Origin: CAIWHR01 sp963726765
Lineage (GTDB): Bacteria > Pseudomonadota > Gammaproteobacteria > Burkholderiales > Casimicrobiaceae
Length of the DNA stretch: 64,000 nucleotides
Reading direction: 5' to 3'
NCBI GenBank assembly: GCA_963726765.1
Contig: CAVSDH010000011.1
Coordinates: 558,001 to 622,000 of the forward strand
Shown: positions 10,886 through 23,165 of the stretch, piece after piece
Numbering within the stretch: the stretch's first letter is position 1
Layout: each line of letters starts with the position of its first letter
The notes under the pieces: model-generated
What the model saw: the letters and a program-made list of their open reading frames with translations, nothing else
The model's database searches: none
What the model was told of the DNA's origin: nothing
Program-made: the position numbers and the translations under genes

Positions 10886-10889
<4 letters not shown>
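9972..10889 (+). CDS. murB: UDP-N-acetylenolpyruvoylglucosamine reductase MurB
   Basis: MurB is the FAD enzyme that reduces enolpyruvyl-UDP-GlcNAc to UDP-MurNAc with NADPH. The 305-residue product shows the FAD-binding LGLGSNTLVRDGGVRG stretch near residue 57, GVPGAVGGALAMNAGCYGGE near residue 122, and the C-terminal NAGSVFRNP block carrying the catalytic serine. The GLKGYTIGGASVSDKHANFI stretch is also typical. There is a 4-base overlap with murC and with ddl. Confidence 0.96.
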
Positions 10890-11794
<905 letters not shown>

Positions 11795-11805
<11 letters not shown>

Positions 11806-12545
11806 CGCGAAGCAGCTGAACGCCATCGCCGCCGGCCTCGCGGCGGTCGCGGCTCGCCGCCCTCGCAGTCGGGGCGCTCGCCTGGCTCTTCCGGCAGCCG
11901 GCGTTCGAGTTCCGCGAGGTCGTCGTGGTGACGCCCTTGACGCGGGCGAGCGCCTCGCATCTCGAGGCGGTGATCCGCGACGAGCTCGCCGGCACGTTTT
12001 TCACGATGAACCTCGATCGTGCCCGCGTCGCGCTGGCGGAGGTGCCCTGGGTGCGTCGCGCGTCGCTCTCCCGTCGGTGGCCGCAGCGGCTCGAGGTGTC
12101 GATCGAGGAGCACGCGCCTCTTGCACGGTGGAACGGCGATGCGCTGGTGGACGAGAACGGCGAGATCTTCGTCGCCGATTATGCCGGCGAGCTTCCCCAG
12201 TTCGAGGGGGGCGACTCCCGCGCGCCGGACGTCACTGCGCGCTTTCGGGAATGGTCGGCTGTCCTCGCCCCGCTGTCGCTCGTCATGCAGGAGATCCGGG
12301 TGTCGCCACGGGGCGGATGGCGCCTGCGCGTGACCGGGCCCTTCGGTCCGCTCGACATCGAGCTCGGCCGCGACGAGCCGGGTGAACGTCTCGCGCGGTT
12401 CGTTGCCGTCTACGGCCGCACGATCCAGACGCTCGCGAGGGCCGGCACGCGCGTCGATCGCGTTGACATGCGCTACCGGAACGGATTTGCGGCACGGGTG
12501 CCGGGGTTCCGCGGACGACCGGCCAGAAAGGCGGGATCTGCCTGA
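11795..12545 (+). CDS. ftsQ: Cell division protein FtsQ (reading frame broken once)
   Basis: FtsQ is a bitopic inner-membrane divisome protein that links early and late division proteins through its periplasmic POTRA and beta domains. The ATG at 11795 opens a short cytoplasmic tail. Near 11852 the frame changes, and the membrane segment LAALAVGALAWLF follows in the new frame, then the POTRA region (FEFREVVVVTPLTRASASHLEAVI) and the beta domain to 12545. The step equals a 2-base loss; adding CG in the gcggctcgc stretch restores the alanine-rich membrane helix. Repaired length is about 250 residues. The start lies inside the ddl end. Confidence 0.9.
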
Positions 12546-12582
12546 TGGGCGACCGCACGCATTTCGAGGGGATGGTGGATCG

Positions 12583-13815
12583 ATGGTAAAGGAAGCGAAG
12601 AACGTGATCGTCGGCCTCGACATCGGCACGTCGAAGATCGTTGCGATCGTCGCCGAGGTGACGCCGGAGGGCGGGCTCAACATCATCGGCCTCGGCACGC
12701 AGCCGTCGCGCGGTCTGCGGCGCGGAGTCGTCGTCAACATCGAGGCGACGATGTCGTCGATCCAGCGCGTGCTCGAAGAGGCGGAGCTCATGGCCGACTG
12801 CCGGATCACCGAGGTCTACACCGGCGTGGCGGGCAGCCACATCCGCAGCCTCAACTCGAGCGGCATGGTCGCGATCAAGGAGAAGGAGGTCACCCAGGCC
12901 GACATCGATCGCGTGGTCGAGACCGCGAAGGCGATCGCGATTCCCAACGATCAGCAGATCCTGCACATCCTGCCGCAGGAATTCATCATCGACGGGCAGG
13001 AGGACGTGCGCGAGCCGCTCGGGATGAGCGGCGTACGGCTGGAAGTCAAGGTCCACATCGTGACCGGAGCCGTGTCTGCGGTCGAGAACATCGTGAAATG
13101 CGTGCGTCGATGCGGGCTCGGCGTGAAGGACGTCATCCTGCAACCGCTCGCATCGTCGATCGCGGTGCTGAACGACGACGAAAAGGAGCTGGGCGTCTGC
13201 CTGATGGACATCGGCGGCGGCACCACCGACATCGCCGTGTTCGCGAACGGCGCAATTCGCCACACGGCCGTGATCCCGATCGCCGGCGACCAGGTGACCA
13301 ACGACATTGCAATGACGCTGCGCACCCCCACCAAAGAGGCCGAGGAGCTGAAGCTGCGGCATGGGTGCGCACTGCGTCAGCTCGCCGATCCGAAGGAGAT
13401 CATCGAGGTTCCGGGCGTGGGCGATCGCGCGCCGCGCAAACTGTCGCGGCAAACGCTGGCCGAGGTGATCGAGCCGCGCATCGAGGAGCTCTACACGCTC
13501 GTGCAGGCGGAATTGCGGCGCTCCGGATTCGAGGAGCTCCTGTCGTCGGGAATCGTGCTGACCGGCGGCACTGCGCTGCTGGCGGGGATGGCCGAGCTCG
13601 GCGAAGAAGTCTTCCATCTGCCGGTGCGCATAGGCGTCCCGGCGTATGTCGGCGGACTCGCCGACGTCGTTCGCAGCCCACGGTACGCGACCGCCGTCGG
13701 GCTGCTGCTCGAGGGGCGCGACCAATACCTCCAGGCGCGTGAATCGCGTTCGCGGACCACCGGGATCGCGGGCGTCGGGGAACGGATGAAGCAATGGTTC
13801 AAGGCGAATTTCTAG
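12583..13815 (+). CDS. ftsA: Cell division protein FtsA
   Basis: FtsA is the actin-like ATPase that tethers FtsZ filaments to the membrane and recruits downstream divisome proteins. The 410-residue product starts MVKEAKNVIVGLDIGTSK, the phosphate-1 motif of the actin fold. It also has the phosphate-2 motif LMDIGGGTTDIAVF near residue 205 and an adenosine motif region LTGGTALLAGM near residue 325. The C-terminus ends in an amphipathic-looking stretch (GERMKQWFKANF), the expected membrane-targeting helix. A purine-rich GAGGGG lies about 12 bases before the chosen ATG. Confidence 0.96.
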   Translation: MVKEAKNVIVGLDIGTSKIVAIVAEVTPEGGLNIIGLGTQPSRGLRRGVVVNIEATMSSIQRVLEEAELMADCRITEVYTGVAGSHIRSLNSSGMVAIKEKEVTQADIDRVVETAKAIAIPNDQQILHILPQEFIIDGQEDVREPLGMSGVRLEVKVHIVTGAVSAVENIVKCVRRCGLGVKDVILQPLASSIAVLNDDEKELGVCLMDIGGGTTDIAVFANGAIRHTAVIPIAGDQVTNDIAMTLRTPTKEAEELKLRHGCALRQLADPKEIIEVPGVGDRAPRKLSRQTLAEVIEPRIEELYTLVQAELRRSGFEELLSSGIVLTGGTALLAGMAELGEEVFHLPVRIGVPAYVGGLADVVRSPRYATAVGLLLEGRDQYLQARESRSRTTGIAGVGERMKQWFKANF

Positions 13816-13971
13816 TCGGGCGTCGCCGATCGTTGCGGGCAACGGCGGCGGATCGCGATCGGTTCAGAAAGGGCAGGCGGAGCTTGTACATGCGGGGACA
13901 ACAGTCGAAACAAAGAGCGACGGCGGCATCGAACGGAAACTTTGACAACACAGACAGGAAAGGAGCGCACC

Positions 13972-15153
13972 ATGTTTGAAATCATCGACCAGTCTCCGCA
14001 GGAAGGAGCCAACATCAAGGTCATCGGCGTCGGCGGCTGCGGCGGCAACGCGGTCGAGCACATGATCGGCAAGGGTCTCGTCGGCGTCGAGTTCATCAGC
14101 GCCAACACCGATGCGCAGGCGCTGAAGCGCTCCACGGCGCCGATTCAGCTGCAGCTCGGCACCACGCTGACGCGCGGCCTCGGCGCGGGCGCCCGCCCGG
14201 AAATCGGGCGCGACGCGGCGAACGAGGACCGGGACCGGATCGCCGAGCTGATCGATGGCGCCGACATGCTGTTCATCACGGCCGGAATGGGCGGCGGGAC
14301 AGGCACCGGCGCCGCGCCGGTGATCGCCGACATCGCGAAGTCCATGGACATCCTGACCGTTGCCGTCGTCACCCGGCCTTTCGAGTTCGAGGGCAAGCGC
14401 AAGAAAGTCGCGGATGCAGGCATCGAGGAGCTCAAGAAGAAGGTCGACTCGCTGATCATCATCCCCAACGACAAGCTGATGCAGGTACTGGGCGAGGACG
14501 TCTCGGTACTGGATGCCTACGCGTCGGCGAACGACGTGCTCCATGGCGCGGTGTCCGGCATCGCCGAGGTGATCAACAATGCGGGCCTCGTCAACGTCGA
14601 CTTCGCCGACGTGCGCACGGTCATGGGCGAAGTCGGAATGGCCATGATGGGGTCGGCGGCGGCCGAGGGCGCAGACCGCGCGCGCGTTGCGGCCGAGGCA
14701 GCGGTCAAGAGCCCGCTTCTGGAAGACGTCAACCTGCAGGGGGCGCGCGGCGTGCTGGTCAATATCACGGCGTCCGCGAGCCTCAAGATGAAGGAATACC
14801 ACGAGGTGATGAGCACGATCCGCGAGTTCATGGCGGAGGAAGCGCTCGTGATCGTCGGCACCGTGATCGACGAGGCGATGGGCGAGCGGCTGCGCGTGAC
14901 GATGGTCGCGACGGGTCTCGGCCCGGCGAACGCGAAGCAGCAGCAGCGCACGCCGAACATCGCGCTGGTCGAACCGGTACAGGTGGTCCAGCGCACCGGG
15001 ACGGACAACGTGGGCGTCCCGTCGGACGGGGTCAACTACGACGAACTCGAGCAGCCGGCCGTCGTGCGCCGCGGACGCGCGTCTTCCACCGGTGCCGTGC
15101 CGGCGTTCGACGCGACGGAGATCCCGGCATTCCTGCGCAAGCAGGCGGACTAG
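13972..15153 (+). CDS. ftsZ: Cell division protein FtsZ
   Basis: FtsZ is the tubulin-like GTPase that forms the cytokinetic ring. The 393-residue product carries the tubulin signature GGGTGTGAAPVIA near residue 105 and the N-terminal IKVIGVGGCGGNAV nucleotide loop. It ends with a conserved C-terminal peptide (EIPAFLRKQAD) that binds FtsA and ZipA-type partners. The ATG at 13972 follows a good ribosome site (AAAGGAG) about 7 bases upstream. The 156-base gap after ftsA leaves room for a separate promoter, but I could not assign one. Confidence 0.98.
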   Translation: MFEIIDQSPQEGANIKVIGVGGCGGNAVEHMIGKGLVGVEFISANTDAQALKRSTAPIQLQLGTTLTRGLGAGARPEIGRDAANEDRDRIAELIDGADMLFITAGMGGGTGTGAAPVIADIAKSMDILTVAVVTRPFEFEGKRKKVADAGIEELKKKVDSLIIIPNDKLMQVLGEDVSVLDAYASANDVLHGAVSGIAEVINNAGLVNVDFADVRTVMGEVGMAMMGSAAAEGADRARVAAEAAVKSPLLEDVNLQGARGVLVNITASASLKMKEYHEVMSTIREFMAEEALVIVGTVIDEAMGERLRVTMVATGLGPANAKQQQRTPNIALVEPVQVVQRTGTDNVGVPSDGVNYDELEQPAVVRRGRASSTGAVPAFDATEIPAFLRKQAD

Positions 15154-15263
15154 GGCGCGAGCGGAGGCCGCGACGGGAGCGGCGAGCAGGGCCCCCGGGC
15201 CGCAGGCACGGGGATACGTGTGATCGCCTGTCGACGCGGGAGGTCGACACAGAGGTCGTCCCT

Positions 15264-15292
15264 CCGACACGCGACGCGTTTTGTGGTACAAT
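15264..15292 (+). promoter_or_regulatory. Sigma-70-type promoter upstream of lpxC
   Basis: CCGACA (15264-15269) and TACAAT (15287-15292) are separated by exactly 17 bases, in the 187-base gap between ftsZ and lpxC and 49 bases before the lpxC ATG. The -35 matches consensus at 4 of 6 positions and the -10 at 5 of 6. This would give lpxC expression independent of the dcw operon. No start-site data are available. Confidence 0.55.
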
Positions 15293-15340
15293 TTTTCGCT
15301 AAGCCCTTGACCCGGCGTGCGATTTGGTCAGGTTGACGTC

Positions 15341-16255
15341 ATGCTCAAACAACGAACTCTCAAGACTGCGATCAAGACCACGGGCGTCGGCGTGCACACG
15401 GGGGCTCGCGTGGATCTCGTCCTGCGGCCGGCCGCGCCCGACACGGGCATCGTGTTCCATCGCGTCGACCTGCCACAAGCGATTGCCATTCCGGCGAACG
15501 CGCTCCATGTCGGGGACACGCGGCTCTCGTCGACGTTGAAGCTGGACGGCGCGTCGATCTCCACCGTCGAGCATCTGATGTCGGCGCTCGCCGGGCTCGG
15601 CATCGACAACCTGCACGTCGACGTCGCGGGACCCGAAATACCCATCATGGACGGCAGCGCGGGGCCGTTCGTGTTCCTGCTGCAGTCGGCCGGCATCGTG
15701 GAGCAGGACGTCCCCAAGAAATTCCTGCGCATCGTCGAATCCGTCGAGGTCCGCGACGGCGACAAGTGGGCGCGATTCGATCCGTTCTACGGGTTCAAGC
15801 TCGACTTCACCGTGGACTTCCCGCATCCGATGTTCGGGTCGGAGAATCGGCAGGTCGTCATCGACTTCGCCGAGCATTCCTACGTCAAGGAAGTGGCGCG
15901 CGCCCGAACGTTCGGCTTCATGCAGGACGTCGAGGCGATGCGCGCCGCCGGCCTGGGACTCGGAGGCAGTCTGCAGAACGCGATCGTGCTGGACGATTTC
16001 CGGGTGCTGAACGCCGAGGGTCTCCGCTACGACAACGAGTTCGTGAAGCACAAGGTGCTCGATGCGATCGGTGACCTGTACCTGCTCGGGCATCCGCTGA
16101 TCGGACAGTACACGGCGTTCAAGTCGGGTCACGCGCTCAACAACGCGCTGGCGCGGACGCTGCTCGAGCGGCCCCAGGCGTTCGAATTTACGACGTTCAA
16201 GGCGGAGAACGACGTTCCCACCGCGTTTCAGGGTTGGCAGCTTTCGCCGGCCTGA
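15341..16255 (+). CDS. lpxC: UDP-3-O-acyl-N-acetylglucosamine deacetylase LpxC
   Basis: LpxC is the zinc enzyme catalysing the committed step of lipid A synthesis, so the organism makes an outer membrane. The 304-residue product begins MLKQRTLKTAIKTTGVGVHTG, which fixes the start at 15341 rather than at an in-frame ATG 24 bases upstream. Zinc ligands expected for the family are present: the histidine in VEHLMSAL near residue 78, and the histidine and aspartate in KHKVLDAIGD near residues 236-240. It ends the dcw cluster as in many proteobacteria. Confidence 0.97.
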   Translation: MLKQRTLKTAIKTTGVGVHTGARVDLVLRPAAPDTGIVFHRVDLPQAIAIPANALHVGDTRLSSTLKLDGASISTVEHLMSALAGLGIDNLHVDVAGPEIPIMDGSAGPFVFLLQSAGIVEQDVPKKFLRIVESVEVRDGDKWARFDPFYGFKLDFTVDFPHPMFGSENRQVVIDFAEHSYVKEVARARTFGFMQDVEAMRAAGLGLGGSLQNAIVLDDFRVLNAEGLRYDNEFVKHKVLDAIGDLYLLGHPLIGQYTAFKSGHALNNALARTLLERPQAFEFTTFKAENDVPTAFQGWQLSPA

Positions 16256-16352
16256 GGGATTCGGCGTTCCGGCGTTCCCGGGCGTGTGTGCGGACACGGC
16301 CGGCGCCTGATTCCGCTACTACCTTCGACCCGGGGCGTCCCGCAGCCACAAC

Positions 16353-16541
16353 GTGATTCTCGTCCGTCTGCTGCTCTTCCTGGCGCTTGCGGGCATCGGC
16401 GTGTCCGGACTTCTCTACCTGTACACGAAGGACCGCAAGTACCTCAAGTTCATCGGCAAGGTGATCCGCTTCACGATCATCCTGGGCGTTGTCGTCTTCG
16501 TCTTCTTCGCGTTCGAGCGCATCGTCGGGCCGATGCTCTAG
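16353..16541 (+). CDS. Small membrane protein of unknown function
   Basis: A 62-residue product with a GTG start at 16353. It has two hydrophobic helices (residues about 2-23 and 40-60) separated by a basic, tyrosine-containing loop (YTKDRKYLKFIGK). The gene sits between lpxC and the oppositely oriented dciA-like gene. I do not assign a function. The reading frame and codon use look genuine, and a conserved-looking hydrophobic-basic-hydrophobic pattern argues against chance. Confidence 0.65.
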   Translation: MILVRLLLFLALAGIGVSGLLYLYTKDRKYLKFIGKVIRFTIILGVVVFVFFAFERIVGPML

Positions 16542-16568
16542 CCAGCGTCCAGCGGACTTCCCGTGCCG

Positions 16569-17003
16569 TCAGCCCGCGCGACGCAGGAACCGCGCAAGGG
16601 ACATCTTGAGCGGTCCCGCGGGCAGTTCCTGCGCGAGCGTCGCGAGCGGTCGAAGAACGCCCCTATCGATATGTTTTGGAACGGGTTTCTCTACTTTGCG
16701 AGGGGCGTTCGCAACTTGCACGCGCACCCGGATTGAAGTAAATTCGACACCTTCGCGCCGCAGTCCGGCGAGAAGATCCGGAGATCGTTGGCGGGCCACG
16801 GCGGCAATCGCGCCGGCGTCCGCGATCAGATTCAGTTCGTCACCTCCGTCGTCCGCGACCCGAATGCGTTCGGCCAGCGCGCGCGGCAGGTGCCGGCGAA
16901 CGATCGCCGTGAGCGCGGCTTCGCGGCGGTGGCGTGTGGCCCAGGCGGCCAGCGCCGGATCGGCGGCAAGGATGCGTTGCAGGGATTGTGGCGAACGCGC
17001 CAT
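16569..17003 (-). CDS. DciA-like (DUF721) protein
   Basis: A 144-residue protein resembling the DUF721/DciA family, whose characterised members help load or regulate the replicative helicase DnaB. The N-terminal two-thirds shows a family-like pattern (LQRILAADPALAAWATRHR, then a long segment ending in VRVQV). The C-terminus is basic and probably disordered. It is transcribed away from the M23 gene and lies between lpxC and secA, a place where small DUF721 genes are found in related bacteria. The family assignment is by pattern only, and the helicase role is inferred from the family. Confidence 0.6.
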   Translation of the reverse strand: MARSPQSLQRILAADPALAAWATRHRREAALTAIVRRHLPRALAERIRVADDGGDELNLIADAGAIAAVARQRSPDLLAGLRREGVEFTSIRVRVQVANAPRKVEKPVPKHIDRGVLRPLATLAQELPAGPLKMSLARFLRRAG

Positions 17004-17074
17004 GTGCGCTTGCGGATCGGTTGACCGTCGGATGCGGAGTTCCGCGCCGGCGGGGGAACGGAGGAGGATCCCGA

Positions 17075-18001
17075 TTGAACATCATTCTGGTGTCGAGCGC
17101 CACGGCGCGTGCGCGGACATTGACGCTCGACTGGCGTCACTGGACCGCCGGCGGGTTCACCCTTTTCGTCCTGTTCGTCGGGTTCACGCTGGTATTCAAT
17201 TTCGTGACGCTGCGGTATGCGGCGGCAACGCAGCACCCGTGGCTGCAGGCCATCGTGCTCGCCGACCAGCGGGTCGAAGCACAGAAGTCGCAGGAAATCG
17301 TGCAGGGCCACCTGAACGCCATGGCGCTGCGGTTGGGCGACCTTCAGGCGCAGATGATGCGATTGGACGGACTCGGCGAGAGGCTTGCCAGGCTCGCCGG
17401 GTTGAAACCGCAGGAGCTCCAGTCATTGCAACCTGGCACGGTGCCGGGGCGCGGCGGCGCGGAGTCGTCGATTCCCTCGCGCAATCTCACCGTCACGGAG
17501 TTCTCGGAGCTGCTCGCCAGGCTCGCGCGCCAGGTCGACGAGCGCTCGGACCAGCTGGGCGTCCTCGAGGCCCTGCTCGTGCAGGACTCCGCGAATCGCA
17601 AGTTCCTGCCGACGCTGGCGCCGATCGTCGATGGCTGGTATTCGTCGAACTTCGGCTATCGCATCGACCCGTTCACGGGATCGAGGTCGTTTCACGAGGG
17701 GATCGATTTTCCCGCGGGCGTGGGGACTGCGATCGTCGCGGCGGCGAGCGGCAAGGTCGTCTACGCGGGTTACCATCCCGAGTATGGTAAAATCATCGAG
17801 GTTGATCACGGCAACGGGCTGGTTTCGCGTTATGCCCACGCCTCCCAAGTCTTCGTCAATGAAGGCGACCTCGTGGTGCGTGGCCAGCGTTTGGGGTCCG
17901 TCGGGTCGACCGGGCGTTCGACGGGTCCGCATCTGCACTTCGAGGTCCGGCTGAACGGCGTGCCCCAGAACCCGGCGCGTTTCCTGGCATCCCCAAGCTA
18001 G
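17075..18001 (+). CDS. M23 family metallopeptidase (membrane-anchored murein hydrolase type)
   Basis: A 308-residue protein with an N-terminal membrane anchor (about residues 24-50), a coiled-coil-like middle region (about 70-190) and a C-terminal LytM/M23 domain. The domain has zinc-binding motifs HEGIDFP near residue 210 and HLHFEV near residue 287. Such enzymes cut peptidoglycan cross-links or activate those that do. The start is TTG at 17075, chosen because a strong GGAGGAGG ribosome site precedes it by 6 bases and the product begins LNIILVSS. An intrinsic terminator follows, so it is transcribed apart from secA. Confidence 0.88.
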   Translation: MNIILVSSATARARTLTLDWRHWTAGGFTLFVLFVGFTLVFNFVTLRYAAATQHPWLQAIVLADQRVEAQKSQEIVQGHLNAMALRLGDLQAQMMRLDGLGERLARLAGLKPQELQSLQPGTVPGRGGAESSIPSRNLTVTEFSELLARLARQVDERSDQLGVLEALLVQDSANRKFLPTLAPIVDGWYSSNFGYRIDPFTGSRSFHEGIDFPAGVGTAIVAAASGKVVYAGYHPEYGKIIEVDHGNGLVSRYAHASQVFVNEGDLVVRGQRLGSVGSTGRSTGPHLHFEVRLNGVPQNPARFLASPS

Positions 18002-18040
18002 AGCGGCGCCCGCGCGCGCCGGCGCAAGGCCGATGAACCG

Positions 18041-18072
18041 AGGGGTGAGGTGGTCCTCACCCCTTGTTTTTT
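18041..18072 (+). terminator. Intrinsic terminator between the M23 gene and secA
   Basis: Two perfectly complementary 10-base arms, AGGGGTGAGG (18041-18050) and CCTCACCCCT (18055-18064), with a 4-base loop, are followed by TGTTTTTT. This separates the peptidase transcript from secA, whose ATG is 28 bases beyond the T-run. Confidence 0.9.
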
Positions 18073-18099
18073 GCCCCGGCGGCGTCAAGTCCAATCGAC

Positions 18100-20823
<2,724 letters not shown>

Positions 20824-21032
20824 CGTAAAGCTGCTGCGCGGGCCGGCTGCTGTGTCGTGTCCTCGCTCGGCCCTCGCTGTACCTCCCTGTACTATCTCGG
20901 GCCTCGCTGTGGGCCGCCTTGCATCCGGCCCGCTCGCGACGCTTTTCGTTCAGGCCAACTCTGCGCGACGGGCGTCGGCTTCTCGTCGGCCCGTGCGCTA
21001 GAATCGGAGTTCGCTTCCGAACTCGTCTCGCG

Positions 21033-22264
21033 ATGCCCGTCCACTACACGCCGCCCAGACCCGCCGACCTGTTGCCGGTCCCGGGCGTCACGCTCGGCAC
21101 GGCAGCGGCGAAAATGAAGAACTGGGCGCGCGACGACGTGCTGCTGGTCGCCTTCGATGAAGGCACGGTCGCCGCCGGCGTCTTCACCCGGAACCGCTTC
21201 TGCGCCGCGCCGGTCACCGTGTGCCGTCGCTCATCTCGCGCGCGCCGGACGCATCCGCGCGCTCATCGTCAACGCCGGCAATGCGAACGCCGGCACGGGC
21301 GAATCGGGCATCGCCGACGCGAACGAAACCTGCGAGGCGGTCGCGAAATCGCTCGGCTGCAACGCCGACGAGGTGCTGCCGTTCTCGACGGGCGTCATCA
21401 TGGAGCCGCTGCCGGTCGCGAAGATCGTCGCGGCGCTGCCGGCTGCCAAGGCGGCTCTTGCGCTGGATCACTGGTTCGCCGCCGTTTCGGCGATCATGAC
21501 GACCGACACCGTGCCGAAGGGCGCATCGCGCCGCGTGACCATCGACGGTGCCCCGGTCACCGTGACAGGAATCGCCAAGGGCGCGGGGATGATCCATCCC
21601 AACATGGCCACGATGCTTTCGTTTGTCGCCACCGATGCGCCGATTGCCGCGGGCGCTGCTGACCGCGCTCACGCAGGAGATTGCGGATCTGACCTTCAAT
21701 TGTGCGACGGTCGACGGCGACACGTCGACCAACGACAGCTTCGTGATCGCCGCGACGGGCAAGGCTGCCCTTTCGCCGATCCAGCGCGACGGCGATCCAC
21801 GCCTCGCGGTCGTTCGTTCCGCACTCACGGACGTCGCGGCCGAACTCGCGCAGGCCATCGTTCGCGACGGCGAGGGCGCGACCAAGTTCATCACGATTTC
21901 CGTGGAGGGCGGGCGCGACGCTGCCGAATGCCGGAAGGTTGCGCTCGGCATCGCACACTCGCCGCTCGTCAAGACCGCATTCTTCGCGTCGGATCCCAAT
22001 CTTGGCCGCATCGTCTGTGCGATCGGCAATGCCGCCGCGCCGGATCTCGATCCGTCCGGTGTGTCGTTCAGGCTGGACGGCGTGCCCGTGGTGGAGCGCG
22101 GCGGACGCGCGCCCTCGTATCGCGAGGAAGATGGGCAGCGCGTGATGAAGCAGGAAGAAATCACCGTCACCGTGGAGCTCGGCCGCGGCGGCGCGTCGTC
22201 GCGGGTCTGGACCTGTGACTTTTCGCACGACTACGTATCGATCAATGCCGACTACCGGAGCTAG
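21033..22264 (+). CDS. argJ: Glutamate N-acetyltransferase / ornithine acetyltransferase ArgJ (reading frame broken twice)
   Basis: ArgJ recycles the acetyl group in arginine biosynthesis and self-cleaves into two chains. The start at 21033 gives MPVHYTPPRPADLLPVPGVTLG. The frame changes near 21225 and again near 21655. In order, the three pieces contain FTRNRFCAAPV, the oxyanion-type block TTDTVPKG, GMIHPNMATMLSF, and the autocleavage motif CATVDGDTSTND, whose threonine is the nucleophile. Both steps equal 2-base losses; adding a GC at each (cgtcGCgctcat and ggcGCgctg) restores family sequence. Repaired length is about 411 residues. It ends 7 bases before the DUF815 gene. Confidence 0.92.
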
Positions 22265-22271
22265 GACGCGC

Positions 22272-23165
22272 GTGCCCGCAGACCTGGGCGATCTTCTCGG
22301 GCGCCTCGAAGGCATCCTCACGCGCGTCGAGGCGGTGCTGCCGCCCGCGCCGCCGCCGCCCGACTGGGGGGCCGCGGCGTACCGGTGGCGCAAGCGCGCG
22401 GGCCGCGGCCACCTGCAGGCCGTCCGCCATCCGCACGCGATCCGGCTGTCCGATCTCGTCGCCATCGACGCGCAGAAGGCGGCGATCGACGCCAACACGC
22501 GTCAGTTCGTCGCGGGCCTGCCGGCCAACAACGTTCTGCTGACGGGGTCGCGCGGCACGGGCAAGTCCTCGCTCGTGAAGGCGATGCTCGTGAAGTACTC
22601 GGCGAAAGGATTGCGCCTGATCGAGGTCGACAAGTCCGATCTCACCGATCTGCCCGACATCGCGGACCTCGTGGCGGAGCGGCGCGAGCGCTACATCGTC
22701 TTTTGCGACGACCTCACTTTCGACGCCGGCGAGCCGGGCTACAAAGCCCTCAAGGTCATGCTCGACGGCACCATCGCCGCGGCATCGGCCAACATGCTGA
22801 TCTACGCGACCTCCAACCGCCGGCATCTGCTGCCGGAATACTTCAGCGAAAACCTGGAGACGAAGCACATTGGCGAGGAAGTCCATCCGGGCGAATCGGT
22901 CGAGGAAAAGATCTCGCTGTCCGAGCGCTTCGGGCTGTGGATCTCGTTCTATCCGTTCAGCCAGGACGACTACCTTGCCGCCGCGTCCGCGTGGCTCGCC
23001 CTGTTCGGCGTCCCGGTGGCGAAGGCCAGACACGACATCGAGGAACGCCAGCGCGACGCCTTGCAGTTCGCGCTGCAGCGCGGCTCGCGCAGCGGGCGCA
23101 TTGCATGGCAGTTCGCGCGCGGCTACGCCGGCGCAGCCGCGCTCAAGGCGAAGTCACGCGCGTGA
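22272..23165 (+). CDS. DUF815 family AAA-type ATPase
   Basis: A 297-residue cytoplasmic P-loop ATPase of the DUF815 family; its cellular role is not established. Walker A reads LTGSRGTGKSS near residue 90, and the Walker B-like block is IVFCDDLTFD near residue 142. The segment ATSNRRHLLPEYFSEN near residue 178 is typical of the family. The GTG start at 22272 is chosen because it follows argJ by 7 bases and gives a normal N-terminus (VPADLGDLLGRLEGIL). The stop overlaps the GTG of the MutT-ThiE gene, so the two are probably translated together. Confidence 0.88.
   Translation: MPADLGDLLGRLEGILTRVEAVLPPAPPPPDWGAAAYRWRKRAGRGHLQAVRHPHAIRLSDLVAIDAQKAAIDANTRQFVAGLPANNVLLTGSRGTGKSSLVKAMLVKYSAKGLRLIEVDKSDLTDLPDIADLVAERRERYIVFCDDLTFDAGEPGYKALKVMLDGTIAAASANMLIYATSNRRHLLPEYFSENLETKHIGEEVHPGESVEEKISLSERFGLWISFYPFSQDDYLAAASAWLALFGVPVAKARHDIEERQRDALQFALQRGSRSGRIAWQFARGYAGAAALKAKSRA

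Noticed and set aside
20824..21032. A short gene or terminator between secA and argJ
   Set aside because: The open frames here run into argJ with unlikely composition. CCTCGCTGT-like motifs recur, but no stem with a T-run was found.
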